Shown: positions 1-6,512, numbered from the stretch's first letter. The stretch is 12,042 nucleotides of DNA from Treponema sp. (GCA_024691265.1 JAILNT010000343.1:1-12042), one strand, 5' to 3'. A program made the numbers and translations. Notes: generated by a model from the letters alone, not told the origin.

Positions 1-1605
1 GCTTCTTGTGAAAATGAAAATAAAACTAACCAGAAAGCCTCTAACTTTAAGGCTCCTGATATGAATGTCAAAGGGGAAATTTTAAATGTTACATCTTCAA
101 GTAATGCTGATACTTTAGACCAGGATAAATCTATTTATTCAATATCATTTGAAATGATAGGAAATCTTATGGACGGACTTTTGCAGATGGGTTCTGATGG
201 AACTGTGCAAAAAGCATTAGCAAAGGAAGAAACAGTATCTGAAGATGGTCTTATATACACTTTTAAGCTTCGAGATGATGCTTATTGGGCAAATGGAGAT
301 CCTGTTACCGCTCATGATTTTGTATATGCATGGCAAAGGGAAGTAAGTCCTGAACTTGCTTCTGATTATGCATACATAATGGTAGATATTGCACAAATCA
401 AAAATGCTAAAGCTGTTAATTCAGGACAGATGGACGTAAATCAATTAGGAGTAAGGGCACTAGATGATTATACATTCCAGGTAGAACTCTCAACACCTGT
501 TTCATATTTTGACCAGCTTTTATATTCATGTATGTTCTATCCTTTAAATAAAAAGTTTGTAGAAAAGTGTGGAGATTCTTATGGAACAAGTCCGGATACA
601 TTCCTTTCAAACGGAGCTTTTATCCTTACAGAATATTCTCCTGATGCAACTAGTGTTTCTATGATAAAAAATACCTCATACTATGATGCTGATAAAGTGA
701 AGCTTGCCGGTCTTCATTACGACATAGTAAAAGATGGAAAGAAAGGTCTTGAAATGTATAAAAACGGACAAATCGACCTTATTGAGCTTGAACCTGAAAT
801 GGTAGACGCCAATAAATCTTCTCCAGAATTTACAGAAGTTGCATCAGGCTTTCTTTACTATTGTTCTGTAAATATGAAGGTAGAAGCTCTTAATAATGTA
901 AACATGAGAAGAGCTCTCACTCTTGCTTTTGATAGAGCTGATTTAGTTGTTAATGCAAAAAATAATTGTCGCCCTGCATGGACTGTTGTTCCTTCAGGTT
1001 TTGCTTTTGGACCAGGGGGAAAAGATTTTACACCTGATGGAGTAGAATTCCCTGAATATTGTTCTTATAATCCAGATTTAGCAAATGCCTATCTTGAAAA
1101 AGCTAAAAAAGAGCTCGGACAAGATGAATTTACATTTAAGCTTTCAGTTGCAAAGAATAGTTCATATTCATCGGCTGTAGAAATGAAAAGACAAATCGAA
1201 GCAACTCTTGATGGAGTTAATATCGAAATCGATGCTATAGATGGTAAGATTCATAATAAACTTGCTGCTGGTGATTTTGAATTGGGTATTACAGCCTGGG
1301 GACCAGATTATGCAGACCCTATGACTTATATGGCCTTATGGACTACAGGCAATGATACAAATTATGGGGATTATTCAAATCCTGTATACGATGCAATGAT
1401 TGCAAACTGTACAGATGGAGAACTTGCTACAAAACCTGTTGAACGCTGGGCCATGCTTAAGAAAGCTGAAGAACTTGTTATGGCAGATGCTGTGATTTTC
1501 CCTGTTTATATGAAGACTAATTCAGATTTAATAAAAGCTAATGTAAAAGGCGTAGATTTCCACGCTGTTTCTTTACCTAGAGTATTTAAGCACGCTTCTA
1601 AATAG
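1..1605 (+). CDS. oppA: OppA-like peptide-binding lipoprotein of an ABC transporter (5' end cut off by window)
   Basis: Family 5 extracellular solute-binding protein; such proteins capture oligopeptides outside the inner membrane and pass them to an ABC permease. The frame is open to base 1, and codons 1-3 read Ala-Ser-Cys, the end of a lipoprotein signal peptide. The ATG at 61 is therefore internal, and the mature protein starts at the cysteine at 7-9. Seen in the sequence: a region reading GLIYTFKLRDDAYWANGDPV and then HDFVYAWQREVSPE, typical of OppA; NMRRALTLAFDR in the middle; and WGPDYADPMTYM near the C terminus. About 532 residues follow the cysteine, close to the usual OppA size. No permease or ATPase genes follow, so they are either upstream or elsewhere. 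Peptide specificity cannot be read from sequence; another small ligand is possible. The symbol is a family-level assignment. Confidence 0.88.
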   Translation, partial: ASCENENKTNQKASNFKAPDMNVKGEILNVTSSSNADTLDQDKSIYSISFEMIGNLMDGLLQMGSDGTVQKALAKEETVSEDGLIYTFKLRDDAYWANGDPVTAHDFVYAWQREVSPELASDYAYIMVDIAQIKNAKAVNSGQMDVNQLGVRALDDYTFQVELSTPVSYFDQLLYSCMFYPLNKKFVEKCGDSYGTSPDTFLSNGAFILTEYSPDATSVSMIKNTSYYDADKVKLAGLHYDIVKDGKKGLEMYKNGQIDLIELEPEMVDANKSSPEFTEVASGFLYYCSVNMKVEALNNVNMRRALTLAFDRADLVVNAKNNCRPAWTVVPSGFAFGPGGKDFTPDGVEFPEYCSYNPDLANAYLEKAKKELGQDEFTFKLSVAKNSSYSSAVEMKRQIEATLDGVNIEIDAIDGKIHNKLAAGDFELGITAWGPDYADPMTYMALWTTGNDTNYGDYSNPVYDAMIANCTDGELATKPVERWAMLKKAEELVMADAVIFPVYMKTNSDLIKANVKGVDFHAVSLPRVFKHASK

Positions 1606-1642
1606 CTTTTCTTTTATATGATAAGCTAGCCTTATTTTTATT
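1603..1642 (+). terminator. Possible terminator of the peptide-binding protein gene
   Basis: TAGCTT at 1603-1608 (including the stop codon) pairs perfectly with AAGCTA at 1623-1628. An alternative inner stem, TTAT/ATAA, lies around ATG 1618-1620. The hairpin is followed by a T-rich run, CCTTATTTTTATT, at 1630-1642. The stem is short and AT-rich, so this is a weak call; the GC-richer hairpin at 1654-1680 may contribute instead. Confidence 0.4.
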
Positions 1643-1653
1643 AGCGATTCTAT

Positions 1654-1680
1654 ATCAATTCCCCTTAGAGGGGAGTTGAT
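1654..1680. other. Strong stem-loop upstream of the purine promoter
   Basis: A 12-bp stem (one T-G wobble) closes on a 3-nt loop, TAG; the core is TCCCCT against AGGGGA. No T tract follows on the + strand, so it is not a clean intrinsic terminator. It could end or stabilise the upstream transcript 3' end, or be a protein-binding palindrome. The 3' arm overlaps a direct repeat: GGAGTTGAT at 1672-1680 and GGAGTTAAT at 1683-1691. Confidence 0.5.
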
Positions 1681-1715
1681 GTGGAGTTAATAATAGAAAA
1701 TGTATTTAGAATTAC

Positions 1716-1745
1716 TTGAAATGCGTTGTTGTTTTATGCTATAGT
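1716..1745 (+). promoter_or_regulatory. Candidate sigma-70 promoter for the riboswitch-purE transcript
   Basis: TTGAAA (1716-1721) and TATAGT (1740-1745) are separated by 18 bp. A start near 1752 would put the riboswitch P1 stem about 13 nt into the RNA, a sensible leader layout. Inverted repeat arms CGTTGTT (1724-1730) and AACAACG (1756-1762) flank the -10 element; they may be fortuitous. Inferred from consensus match only. Confidence 0.45.
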
Positions 1746-1764
1746 CTGTCTCATTAACAACGAC

Positions 1765-1859
1765 GGCTCGTATATATTCCGTAAAGCATTCTTTCAGCGA
1801 AACATAGTATGCTGGGACGGAACGTTTCTACCGGTCTCCCTTATGACTGACTATGAGCT
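1765..1859 (+). promoter_or_regulatory. Purine riboswitch, guanine/hypoxanthine type, with an inserted hairpin in L2
   Basis: P1 pairs GCTCGTA (1766-1772) with TATGAGC (1852-1858), extended by a G-T wobble. P2 pairs TTCCGT (1777-1782) with ACGGAA (1817-1822). J2/3 contains the invariant GTTTCTACC (1824-1832). P3 pairs CGGTC (1832-1836) with GACTG (1845-1849). J3/1 is AC followed by TATG, so the base equivalent to position 74 is C, which in this family selects guanine or hypoxanthine over adenine; the position-51 equivalent is T, not the C of 2'-deoxyguanosine variants. The kissing-loop bases are present as GGG (1814-1816) in L2 and TCCC (1837-1840) in L3. L2 is unusual: instead of about 7 nt it carries a hairpin at 1785-1813 (AGCAT/ATGCT, with inner TTTC/GAAA). 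Its position before purE matches purine feedback control. Confidence 0.94.
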
Positions 1860-1935
1860 AATTTTTTTTCAACTCATGATGCTTTATAGCTTTAGTTGTG
1901 CCGCCGGAATGTTATTTAGAAAAATCAGGAGGCAC
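1860..1935 (+). promoter_or_regulatory. Riboswitch expression platform with a Shine-Dalgarno-sequestering stem
   Basis: The purE ribosome-binding site AGGAGG (1927-1932) lies 11 nt before the ATG. GTGCCGCC (1898-1905) can pair with GGAGGCAC (1928-1935) at seven of eight positions, burying the site. CGACGGC (1761-1767), which includes the 5' strand of P1, could pair with GCCGCCG (1900-1906) with one mismatch and release it when P1 is open. CTCATG (1873-1878) can also pair with the P1 3' strand TATGAG. A run of eight T (1862-1869) directly after P1 leaves transcriptional control open. Pairings are seen; the mechanism is inferred. Confidence 0.5.
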
Positions 1936-1943
1936 TATTCTCT

Positions 1944-2444
1944 ATGAAAGTCGCTATTTTCTTCGGTTCTAAATCTGATACAGATACAATGAAAAAGGCT
2001 GTCGATATTCTAAAAGAATTCGATGTTGAATATAAGGCTTATATTATATCGGCACATAGAAACGGTGCGTTACTTGCAAAAACCGTAAAGCAGGTAGAAG
2101 CTGACGGCTGTGAAGTTATTATTGCTGGTGCGGGGCTTGCAGCAGCTTTGCCTGGTGTTATTGCAGGTCTTACAGTTTTACCTGTTATTGGTGTCCCTCT
2201 CGAATGTATCAATCCTGGAAAATCAAATGGACTTGCAGGTCTTGATGCACTTTTATCTATAGTACAGATGCCAAGTCAAATTCCTGTTGCTACAGTTGGA
2301 ATAGGAAATGCAAAGAATGCTGCATATCTTGCCATTCAGATTCTTGCTATAAAATATCCATCTCTCCATGAAAAACTTATTACATTCCGTCAGAAACTTG
2401 CTTGTGAAGGTGAAGCAAATGGCGGTTTAGGTGTGGAATTATAA
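1944..2444 (+). CDS. purE: PurE, AIR carboxylase / N5-CAIR mutase family (atypical motifs)
   Basis: Acts in the cytoplasm at the carboxylation step of purine synthesis, giving CAIR from either AIR plus CO2 (class II) or N5-CAIR (class I). The 166-residue length fits a single-domain PurE. The GSKSD phosphate-site motif is at residues 8-12, SAHRN with the catalytic-type His38 at 36-40, GAGLAAALPG at 62-71 and LLSIVQMP further on. Overall the chain resembles bacterial class I PurE more than the T. denticola class II enzyme as I recall it. Two oddities: SAHRN replaces the usual SAHRT, and Ala68 replaces the His of the usual AHLPG. About six extra residues (INPGKSNG region) sit in the loop before the SIVQMP motif. 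No purK is visible, so the substrate form is undecided. The ATG has AGGAGG 11 nt upstream and follows the riboswitch. Confidence 0.93.
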   Translation: MKVAIFFGSKSDTDTMKKAVDILKEFDVEYKAYIISAHRNGALLAKTVKQVEADGCEVIIAGAGLAAALPGVIAGLTVLPVIGVPLECINPGKSNGLAGLDALLSIVQMPSQIPVATVGIGNAKNAAYLAIQILAIKYPSLHEKLITFRQKLACEGEANGGLGVEL

Positions 2445-2479
2445 ATAAAAAAAATGTATCATTAGCTTGATTGATTAAG

Positions 2480-2535
2480 TATAATATATGGGAAAAAGTT
2501 AAATATAAAAAGCTTTTTCCTATAATCTCTTTTTC
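2480..2535 (+). terminator. Hairpin between purE and purF: terminator/attenuator or leader stem
   Basis: TATGGGAAAAAG (2487-2498) pairs with CTTTTTCCTATA (2513-2524), 12 bp with one wobble, followed by ATCTCTTTTTC. This suits partial termination after purE. A perfect -10 hexamer TATAAT (2480-2485) lies immediately upstream without a good -35, so the same hairpin might instead form the 5' end of a purF transcript starting near 2492. The two readings cannot be separated from sequence alone. Confidence 0.42.
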
Positions 2536-2573
2536 AAATAAAATAAAATCTTTGATATTGGACTAACAGGACT

Positions 2574-4070
2574 ATGGAAGACAAATTCTGGGAAGAGGAA
2601 GAAGACAAACTTCGTGATGAATGCGGTGTTATCGGTATCTATCTTAATAAAGATAAAATCGATGCGAATGATGCGGAAGCTCAGAAGGAACGTATTCCAT
2701 TTGCTTCTTTCAATGCTGCTACTATGGCATATTACGGTCTCTATTCTTTACAGCATAGAGGACAGGATAGTGCAGGTATAGCCGTAAGTGATGGAAATGA
2801 AATAAAAGTCCATAAGGCGATGGGAACTGTTGCAGAGGCTTTTAAGGCTGAACATCTTGAAATGTTGCAGGGAGATATTGCTGTAGGTCATGTTCGCTAT
2901 GCTACAGCTGGAAAATCATCTCTTGAAAATGCACAGCCGATGGTTCAGAAATCTAAGCTTGGTGGAATTGCTGTAGCCCATAATGGTCAGCTTGTAAATT
3001 ATGAACAGCTTAGAGAAATGCTTGAAGAAACAGGAAGTACATTTGCTTCTTCTAGTGATACCGAAGTCATTGTAAAACTTATTGCAAAATCTTATAAAAA
3101 AGGTCTTGAAAAGGCTTTAACTGATACTATTCAGATGATAAAAGGTTCATTTGCCCTTTGTGTAATGACAGAAAGTTACCTTATTGGAGCAAGAGACCCT
3201 AATGGTATTCGTCCTCTTTGTCTTGGAAAAGTTGCAAATGGCTGGATTTTAGCTAGTGAAAGTAGTGCTATAGATGCTGTTAATGGAACTTTTGTCAGAG
3301 ATATTCAGCCAGGTGAAATTGTTTTAATAAATAAAGATGGTGTTAATTCCTATGAATTTGGAGAGCATACTTCAAAACGTACCTGTATTTTTGAATACGT
3401 ATATTTTGCTCGTCCTGATTCAATAATCGATGGTATTTCTGTTGAAGAAGCCCGTTTACGTATGGGAGAAATGCTTGCAAAAGAAAATCCTGTTCCAGCA
3501 GATGTTGTAATGGGTGTTCCTGATAGCGGACTTGGTGCTGCTATGGGATACGGAAGAGCAGCTGGCATTCCTTATGTAATGGGAATTGTAAAAAATAAGT
3601 ATATTGGACGAACCTTTATTGCTCCAACTCAGGCTGAAAGAGAAAATATGGTATTTGTAAAACTGAATGCCATGAAAAGTGATGTAGATGGTAAAAGGGT
3701 TGTTGTTATCGATGATTCTATAGTTAGAGGTACAACAAGCCGTCGCCTTGTTCAGATTCTCCGCAGGGCAGGAGCTAAAGAAGTTCATTTCCGTGTATCG
3801 TCTCCGGCAGTTCGTTTCCCTTGTTATTTTGGTATTAATACACCTACAAGAAATGAACTTATTGCTAATAAACTTGATGTAGAAGAGATTTGTAAAGAAA
3901 TTGGTGCAGATTCTCTTGCTTTTTTAAGTCCTGAAGGGCTTATGGAAGCTTGTCGTGTATGTAACCCTGAACAGTATGGTTTCTGTAAGGGCTGTTTTAC
4001 AGGTGAATATCCTATGTCTTTGCCAGGCGAACTTAATGGTCAGCATTGGACTAAGACTAACGTTTTATAA
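2574..4070 (+). CDS. purF: PurF, amidophosphoribosyltransferase (Fe-S, propeptide-processed type)
   Basis: Catalyses the first committed purine step: PRPP plus glutamine gives phosphoribosylamine. An N-terminal Ntn glutaminase domain starts at Cys17 (ECGVIGI); the 16-residue acidic leader would be cut off to expose it, as in the Bacillus subtilis enzyme. HVRYATAG (106-113), HNG (136-138) and SSDTEV (160-165) line the glutamine site. The C-terminal phosphoribosyltransferase domain has the PRPP motif VVVIDDSIVRGTT (376-388). Cys271, Cys417, Cys471 and Cys474 match the four 4Fe-4S ligands of the Bacillus type. Compared with that enzyme, about 20 extra residues sit between the CGVIGIY strand and YYGLYSLQHRGQ (residues 25-52). 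This is the only ATG that leaves a propeptide, and a TGA blocks further extension. The Shine-Dalgarno sequence is poor: AGGA lies only 2 nt from the ATG. purM follows after 29 nt. Confidence 0.97.
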   Translation: MEDKFWEEEEDKLRDECGVIGIYLNKDKIDANDAEAQKERIPFASFNAATMAYYGLYSLQHRGQDSAGIAVSDGNEIKVHKAMGTVAEAFKAEHLEMLQGDIAVGHVRYATAGKSSLENAQPMVQKSKLGGIAVAHNGQLVNYEQLREMLEETGSTFASSSDTEVIVKLIAKSYKKGLEKALTDTIQMIKGSFALCVMTESYLIGARDPNGIRPLCLGKVANGWILASESSAIDAVNGTFVRDIQPGEIVLINKDGVNSYEFGEHTSKRTCIFEYVYFARPDSIIDGISVEEARLRMGEMLAKENPVPADVVMGVPDSGLGAAMGYGRAAGIPYVMGIVKNKYIGRTFIAPTQAERENMVFVKLNAMKSDVDGKRVVVIDDSIVRGTTSRRLVQILRRAGAKEVHFRVSSPAVRFPCYFGINTPTRNELIANKLDVEEICKEIGADSLAFLSPEGLMEACRVCNPEQYGFCKGCFTGEYPMSLPGELNGQHWTKTNVL

Positions 4071-4099
4071 AAAAATAATTTGCTAAGGAGCAATAGGTT

Positions 4100-5206
4100 A
4101 TGGTTGACTACAAGAAAGCTGGTGTTGACGTTGAAGAAGGCTACAAGGCTGTAGACAAGTACAAGATGCAGGCTAAACGTACTGCAATTCCTGGTCTTTT
4201 AACAGAACTTGGTAGTTTCAACGGAATGTTCGCTGTTCCTCAGGGACTAAAAGAACCTGTTATGGTAAGCGGAACTGATGGTGTAGGCACAAAATTGGAT
4301 ATTGCATTTAAGCTTGGAAAATATGATACAGTTGGTATTGACTGTGTTGCAATGAGCGTTAATGATATCCTTTGTAGTGGTGTTGCTACATCTTTCTTCC
4401 TTGACTATGTTGCTTGCGGCACACTTGATTCGGCTGTAGCAGGTGAACTCGTAAAGGGTGTTGCTGATGGCTGTGTTGATGCAGGTTGTGCTCTTCTTGG
4501 CGGTGAAACTGCCGAAATGCCTGGCTTCTATGATGCTGGTAAATATGACTTAGCTGGTTTTGGAGTAGGTATTGGCGAAAAGAGTGAAATGATTACTGGA
4601 GAAAAGATAAGAGAAGGTGATGTTCTCATAGGTCTTTCTTCTACAGGTCCTCATTCTAATGGTTATTCCCTCATTCGTAAGCTTGTTTCAAATTTTGATG
4701 ATAAATATTTTGAAGATGGCAAAGATACAGGTAAAACTATTGGTGAAGTTCTTTTAACTCCTACCCGTATTTATGTTCGCCCTGTTCTAGATGTTCTTAA
4801 AAATCATCGTTCTAGTGTACATGGTATGGTTCATGTAACTGGAGGCGGTTTTTATGAGAATGTTCCTCGTATGTATAAAAAAGCTGCTGCTGGTGAAAAA
4901 CAGTTGATTTCTGTATTCAAGAAGGGTAGCTGGGAAGTTCCTAAGATTTTTGATGAACTTATCCGCAGGGGTGCTGATCCTGATAATGTTTATAGTACAT
5001 TTAATATGGGTATTGGTTTTGTCCTTGCAGTTGCTTCTGAAGATGCTGATGCAATCTTAAAGCAGTTTAATGATAATGCTCATAAGTTTACTATGCATAA
5101 TCTTCCTGATATGAAAGCATATAAGATTGGCCGTGTTGCTTCTTCTGATACTCATATTTCAGGAGAGATGAAGGGTAGTAAAGAGCTTACTGTATTTGAA
5201 GACTAA
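4100..5206 (+). CDS. purM: PurM, phosphoribosylformylglycinamidine cyclo-ligase (AIR synthetase)
   Basis: ATP-dependent ring closure of FGAM to AIR, the substrate of the PurE step encoded in the same cluster. The 368 residues fit a single-domain PurM. Visible motifs of the PurM/PurL ATP-binding superfamily, in order: SGTDGVGTK (57-65), VAMSVNDIL (83-91), GGETAEMPG (134-142), STGPHSNGYS (181-190), HVTGGGFYEN (245-254) and MGIGFVLAV (303-311). A strong Shine-Dalgarno sequence, TAAGGAG at 4084-4090, lies 9 nt before the ATG, supporting this start. purN follows after only 13 nt, so the pair is surely co-transcribed. The N-terminal stretch rich in Lys, Val, Asp and Tyr is normal for the family. 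No anomaly was seen. Confidence 0.97.
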   Translation: MVDYKKAGVDVEEGYKAVDKYKMQAKRTAIPGLLTELGSFNGMFAVPQGLKEPVMVSGTDGVGTKLDIAFKLGKYDTVGIDCVAMSVNDILCSGVATSFFLDYVACGTLDSAVAGELVKGVADGCVDAGCALLGGETAEMPGFYDAGKYDLAGFGVGIGEKSEMITGEKIREGDVLIGLSSTGPHSNGYSLIRKLVSNFDDKYFEDGKDTGKTIGEVLLTPTRIYVRPVLDVLKNHRSSVHGMVHVTGGGFYENVPRMYKKAAAGEKQLISVFKKGSWEVPKIFDELIRRGADPDNVYSTFNMGIGFVLAVASEDADAILKQFNDNAHKFTMHNLPDMKAYKIGRVASSDTHISGEMKGSKELTVFED

Positions 5207-5219
5207 GGTTTTATAAAAA

Positions 5220-5864
5220 ATGAGCGACAAAAGTTTTATAAAGCTGGTTGTTCTTGTGTCTGGAGGTGGTACAAATCTCCAGGCTTTGATTGATTATCAA
5301 AAAGAACATTCTGATTGTCCGTATAAAATAGTTGCTGTCTTTAGTGATAGAAAAGCAGCCTATGCTCTTGAAAGAGCTAAGAATGCTGGTATAAAGACAG
5401 AGCTTGTAAGTTCTTATGCGATTCTTGGTGCTGAAAAAGCTAAAATTGCAAGTCGTGATGAAAAACGCTTTGCTGTAAGCGATAGGGTAAATGAACTTTG
5501 CCATTCTTATAAGGCTGATGCTATTGTTCTTGCTGGCTGGCTTACAGTTCTTGCGGGTAAGATTATAGATGATTATAGCAATAGAATTGTAAATTTACAC
5601 CCAGCCCTTCTTCCAAAATTTGGAGGTGAAGGCATGTGGGGTCATCATGTGCATGAAGCTGTTCTTGCTTCTGGAGAAAAGGAAAGTGGTTGTACAGTTC
5701 ATCTTGTAGATTCTGGCTGTGATACTGGAAAAATCCTTGTTCAGAAAAAGGTAGCTGTAATGGCTGGTGATACTCCTGATTCTTTGTATGAACGTATTGC
5801 TCCTCAAGAGCATATTGCTATTGTTGAAGGTGTTTGCGTTCTTGCTAAAGATTTATTACGCTAA
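5220..5864 (+). CDS. purN: PurN, phosphoribosylglycinamide formyltransferase
   Basis: Transfers a formyl group from 10-formyltetrahydrofolate to GAR, giving FGAR. The 214 residues match the family. The glycine loop VSGGGTNLQALI (13-24) binds the GAR phosphate. NLHPALLPKFGG (125-136) carries catalytic-type Asn125 and His127. GCTVHLVDSGCDTG (157-170) carries the matching aspartate, Asp168, as in the E. coli enzyme. The start lies 13 nt after the purM stop; the only Shine-Dalgarno-like element is TAAGG overlapping that stop codon (5204-5208), suggesting translational coupling. It is the last gene before the bidirectional terminator at 5871. The loop after LLPKF differs from the E. coli LPKYPG form (GGEGMWGHHVH here), a common variation. 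Confidence 0.95.
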   Translation: MSDKSFIKLVVLVSGGGTNLQALIDYQKEHSDCPYKIVAVFSDRKAAYALERAKNAGIKTELVSSYAILGAEKAKIASRDEKRFAVSDRVNELCHSYKADAIVLAGWLTVLAGKIIDDYSNRIVNLHPALLPKFGGEGMWGHHVHEAVLASGEKESGCTVHLVDSGCDTGKILVQKKVAVMAGDTPDSLYERIAPQEHIAIVEGVCVLAKDLLR

Positions 5865-5870
5865 TAAAAA

Positions 5871-5910
5871 AATAAGAGGGAAGGCGTTTTTCTTTCCCTC
5901 TTTCTTATAT
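5871..5910. terminator. Bidirectional intrinsic terminator between convergent purN and the EIIA gene
   Basis: AAGAGGGAA (5874-5882) pairs perfectly with TTCCCTCTT (5894-5902), 9 bp with an 11-nt loop. On the + strand it is followed by TCTTATATAT; on the - strand it is followed by CTTATTTTTTT. It sits 10 bp past the purN stop and about 30 bp past the end of the convergent EIIA gene, so it probably ends both transcripts. Confidence 0.85.
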
Positions 5911-5938
5911 ATATATTCTATAAAAATTATATTTAATA

Positions 5939-6409
5939 TTAAACTGATACCATTTTAGTGTCTAATTTACAAACATAATCATAAAGATTTCTTTCATCAT
6001 CGATAGACATAATTTCATTTCTTGTATTTGCAGATTGAAGTTTATTAATAAGATTTACTAGGGTTCTAAGATAAGAAGATGTATTATCATTAGGTGAAAC
6101 AGCAAGAACAAAAATATTTGTTAAGCCGTTTTGTCCAAATGCAATTCCTTCTTTGCTTATTCCAATTGCCATACAGACTTCTTCAACACCATCACATTTT
6201 GTATGTGGCATTGCAATTCCATTTTCAATTGATGTGCTGGCTAACGATTCTCTTTTGTTTATAGCTTTTAGTACTTCTTCTCTGTCTGTTACTTTACCAG
6301 ATTCTTCAAGAAGTTCTATTAGCTCTTTTATTACATCATCTTTATTTTTTGCCTTCAAGTTGCTTGTTACCGATTTTTCGGTAAGCACGTCTGATAATGT
6401 GTAGTACAT
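5939..6409 (-). CDS. ptsN: PTS EIIA type-2 domain protein (PtsN/EIIA-Ntr-like)
   Basis: A single 156-residue EIIA domain of the fructose/nitrogen type, a cytoplasmic protein phosphorylated on histidine by HPr. The active-site motif NGIAMPHT has the phospho-acceptor His69; the preceding RESLASTSIENG and the downstream IFVLAVSPND match the family. No IIB or IIC domain or gene accompanies it, so a regulatory role rather than sugar uptake is likely; treponemes known to me keep such partial PTS systems (HPr, HPr kinase, EIIA). The start chosen is ATG 6409, with GAGGT 7 nt upstream; a TTG at 6430 would add seven residues but has no evident Shine-Dalgarno sequence. It lies downstream of the OmpA-family gene on the same strand but has its own candidate promoter. 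The symbol is family-level; the regulated target is unknown. Confidence 0.88.
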   Translation of the reverse strand: MYYTLSDVLTEKSVTSNLKAKNKDDVIKELIELLEESGKVTDREEVLKAINKRESLASTSIENGIAMPHTKCDGVEEVCMAIGISKEGIAFGQNGLTNIFVLAVSPNDNTSSYLRTLVNLINKLQSANTRNEIMSIDDERNLYDYVCKLDTKMVSV

Positions 6410-6458
6410 ATCTAATACCTCAAATAGCAAGATGTTTAAGGGACAAAAGCCCTAAAAT

Positions 6459-6487
6459 ATTTTGCTATAAAGGTAGAAGATAGTCAA
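6459..6487 (-). promoter_or_regulatory. Candidate promoter of the EIIA gene
   Basis: On the minus strand, TTGACT (complement of 6482-6487) and CAAAAT (complement of 6459-6464) are 17 bp apart. The start would fall near 6452, giving a leader of about 40 nt that holds a small hairpin with GGG/CCC arms (6440-6452). The -10 matches four of six consensus bases. No terminator separates it from the OmpA-family gene, so read-through is also possible. Confidence 0.35.
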
Positions 6488-6512
6488 TAATATTTTAAGA
6501 ATAGTTTGTAAG

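Noticed and set aside
61..63. ATG as start of the peptide-binding protein
   Set aside because: The same frame is open to base 1 and contains a lipobox cysteine at 7-9, so this Met is internal to the mature protein.
1726..1947. 73-residue open frame upstream of purE
   Set aside because: It lies wholly across the riboswitch and expression platform, has no ribosome-binding site and shows no protein-like composition; the RNA structure explains the sequence.
2555..2580. GGACTATGG before purF resembling the J3/1 end of a second purine riboswitch
   Set aside because: No GTTTCTACC core and no P1 or P2 partner upstream; the match is short and includes the purF start codon.
3350..3788. Minus-strand frames inside purF
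   Set aside because: Opposite a fully conserved enzyme domain; no independent coding signal.
6410..6430. TTG start adding seven residues to the EIIA protein
   Set aside because: The ATG at 6409 has GAGGT at good spacing and begins where the family usually begins; the TTG lacks a ribosome-binding site.
6435..6456. GGG/CCC hairpin after the OmpA-family gene as a terminator
   Set aside because: No T tract follows on the minus strand and it lies downstream of the candidate EIIA promoter, so a leader stem is more likely.
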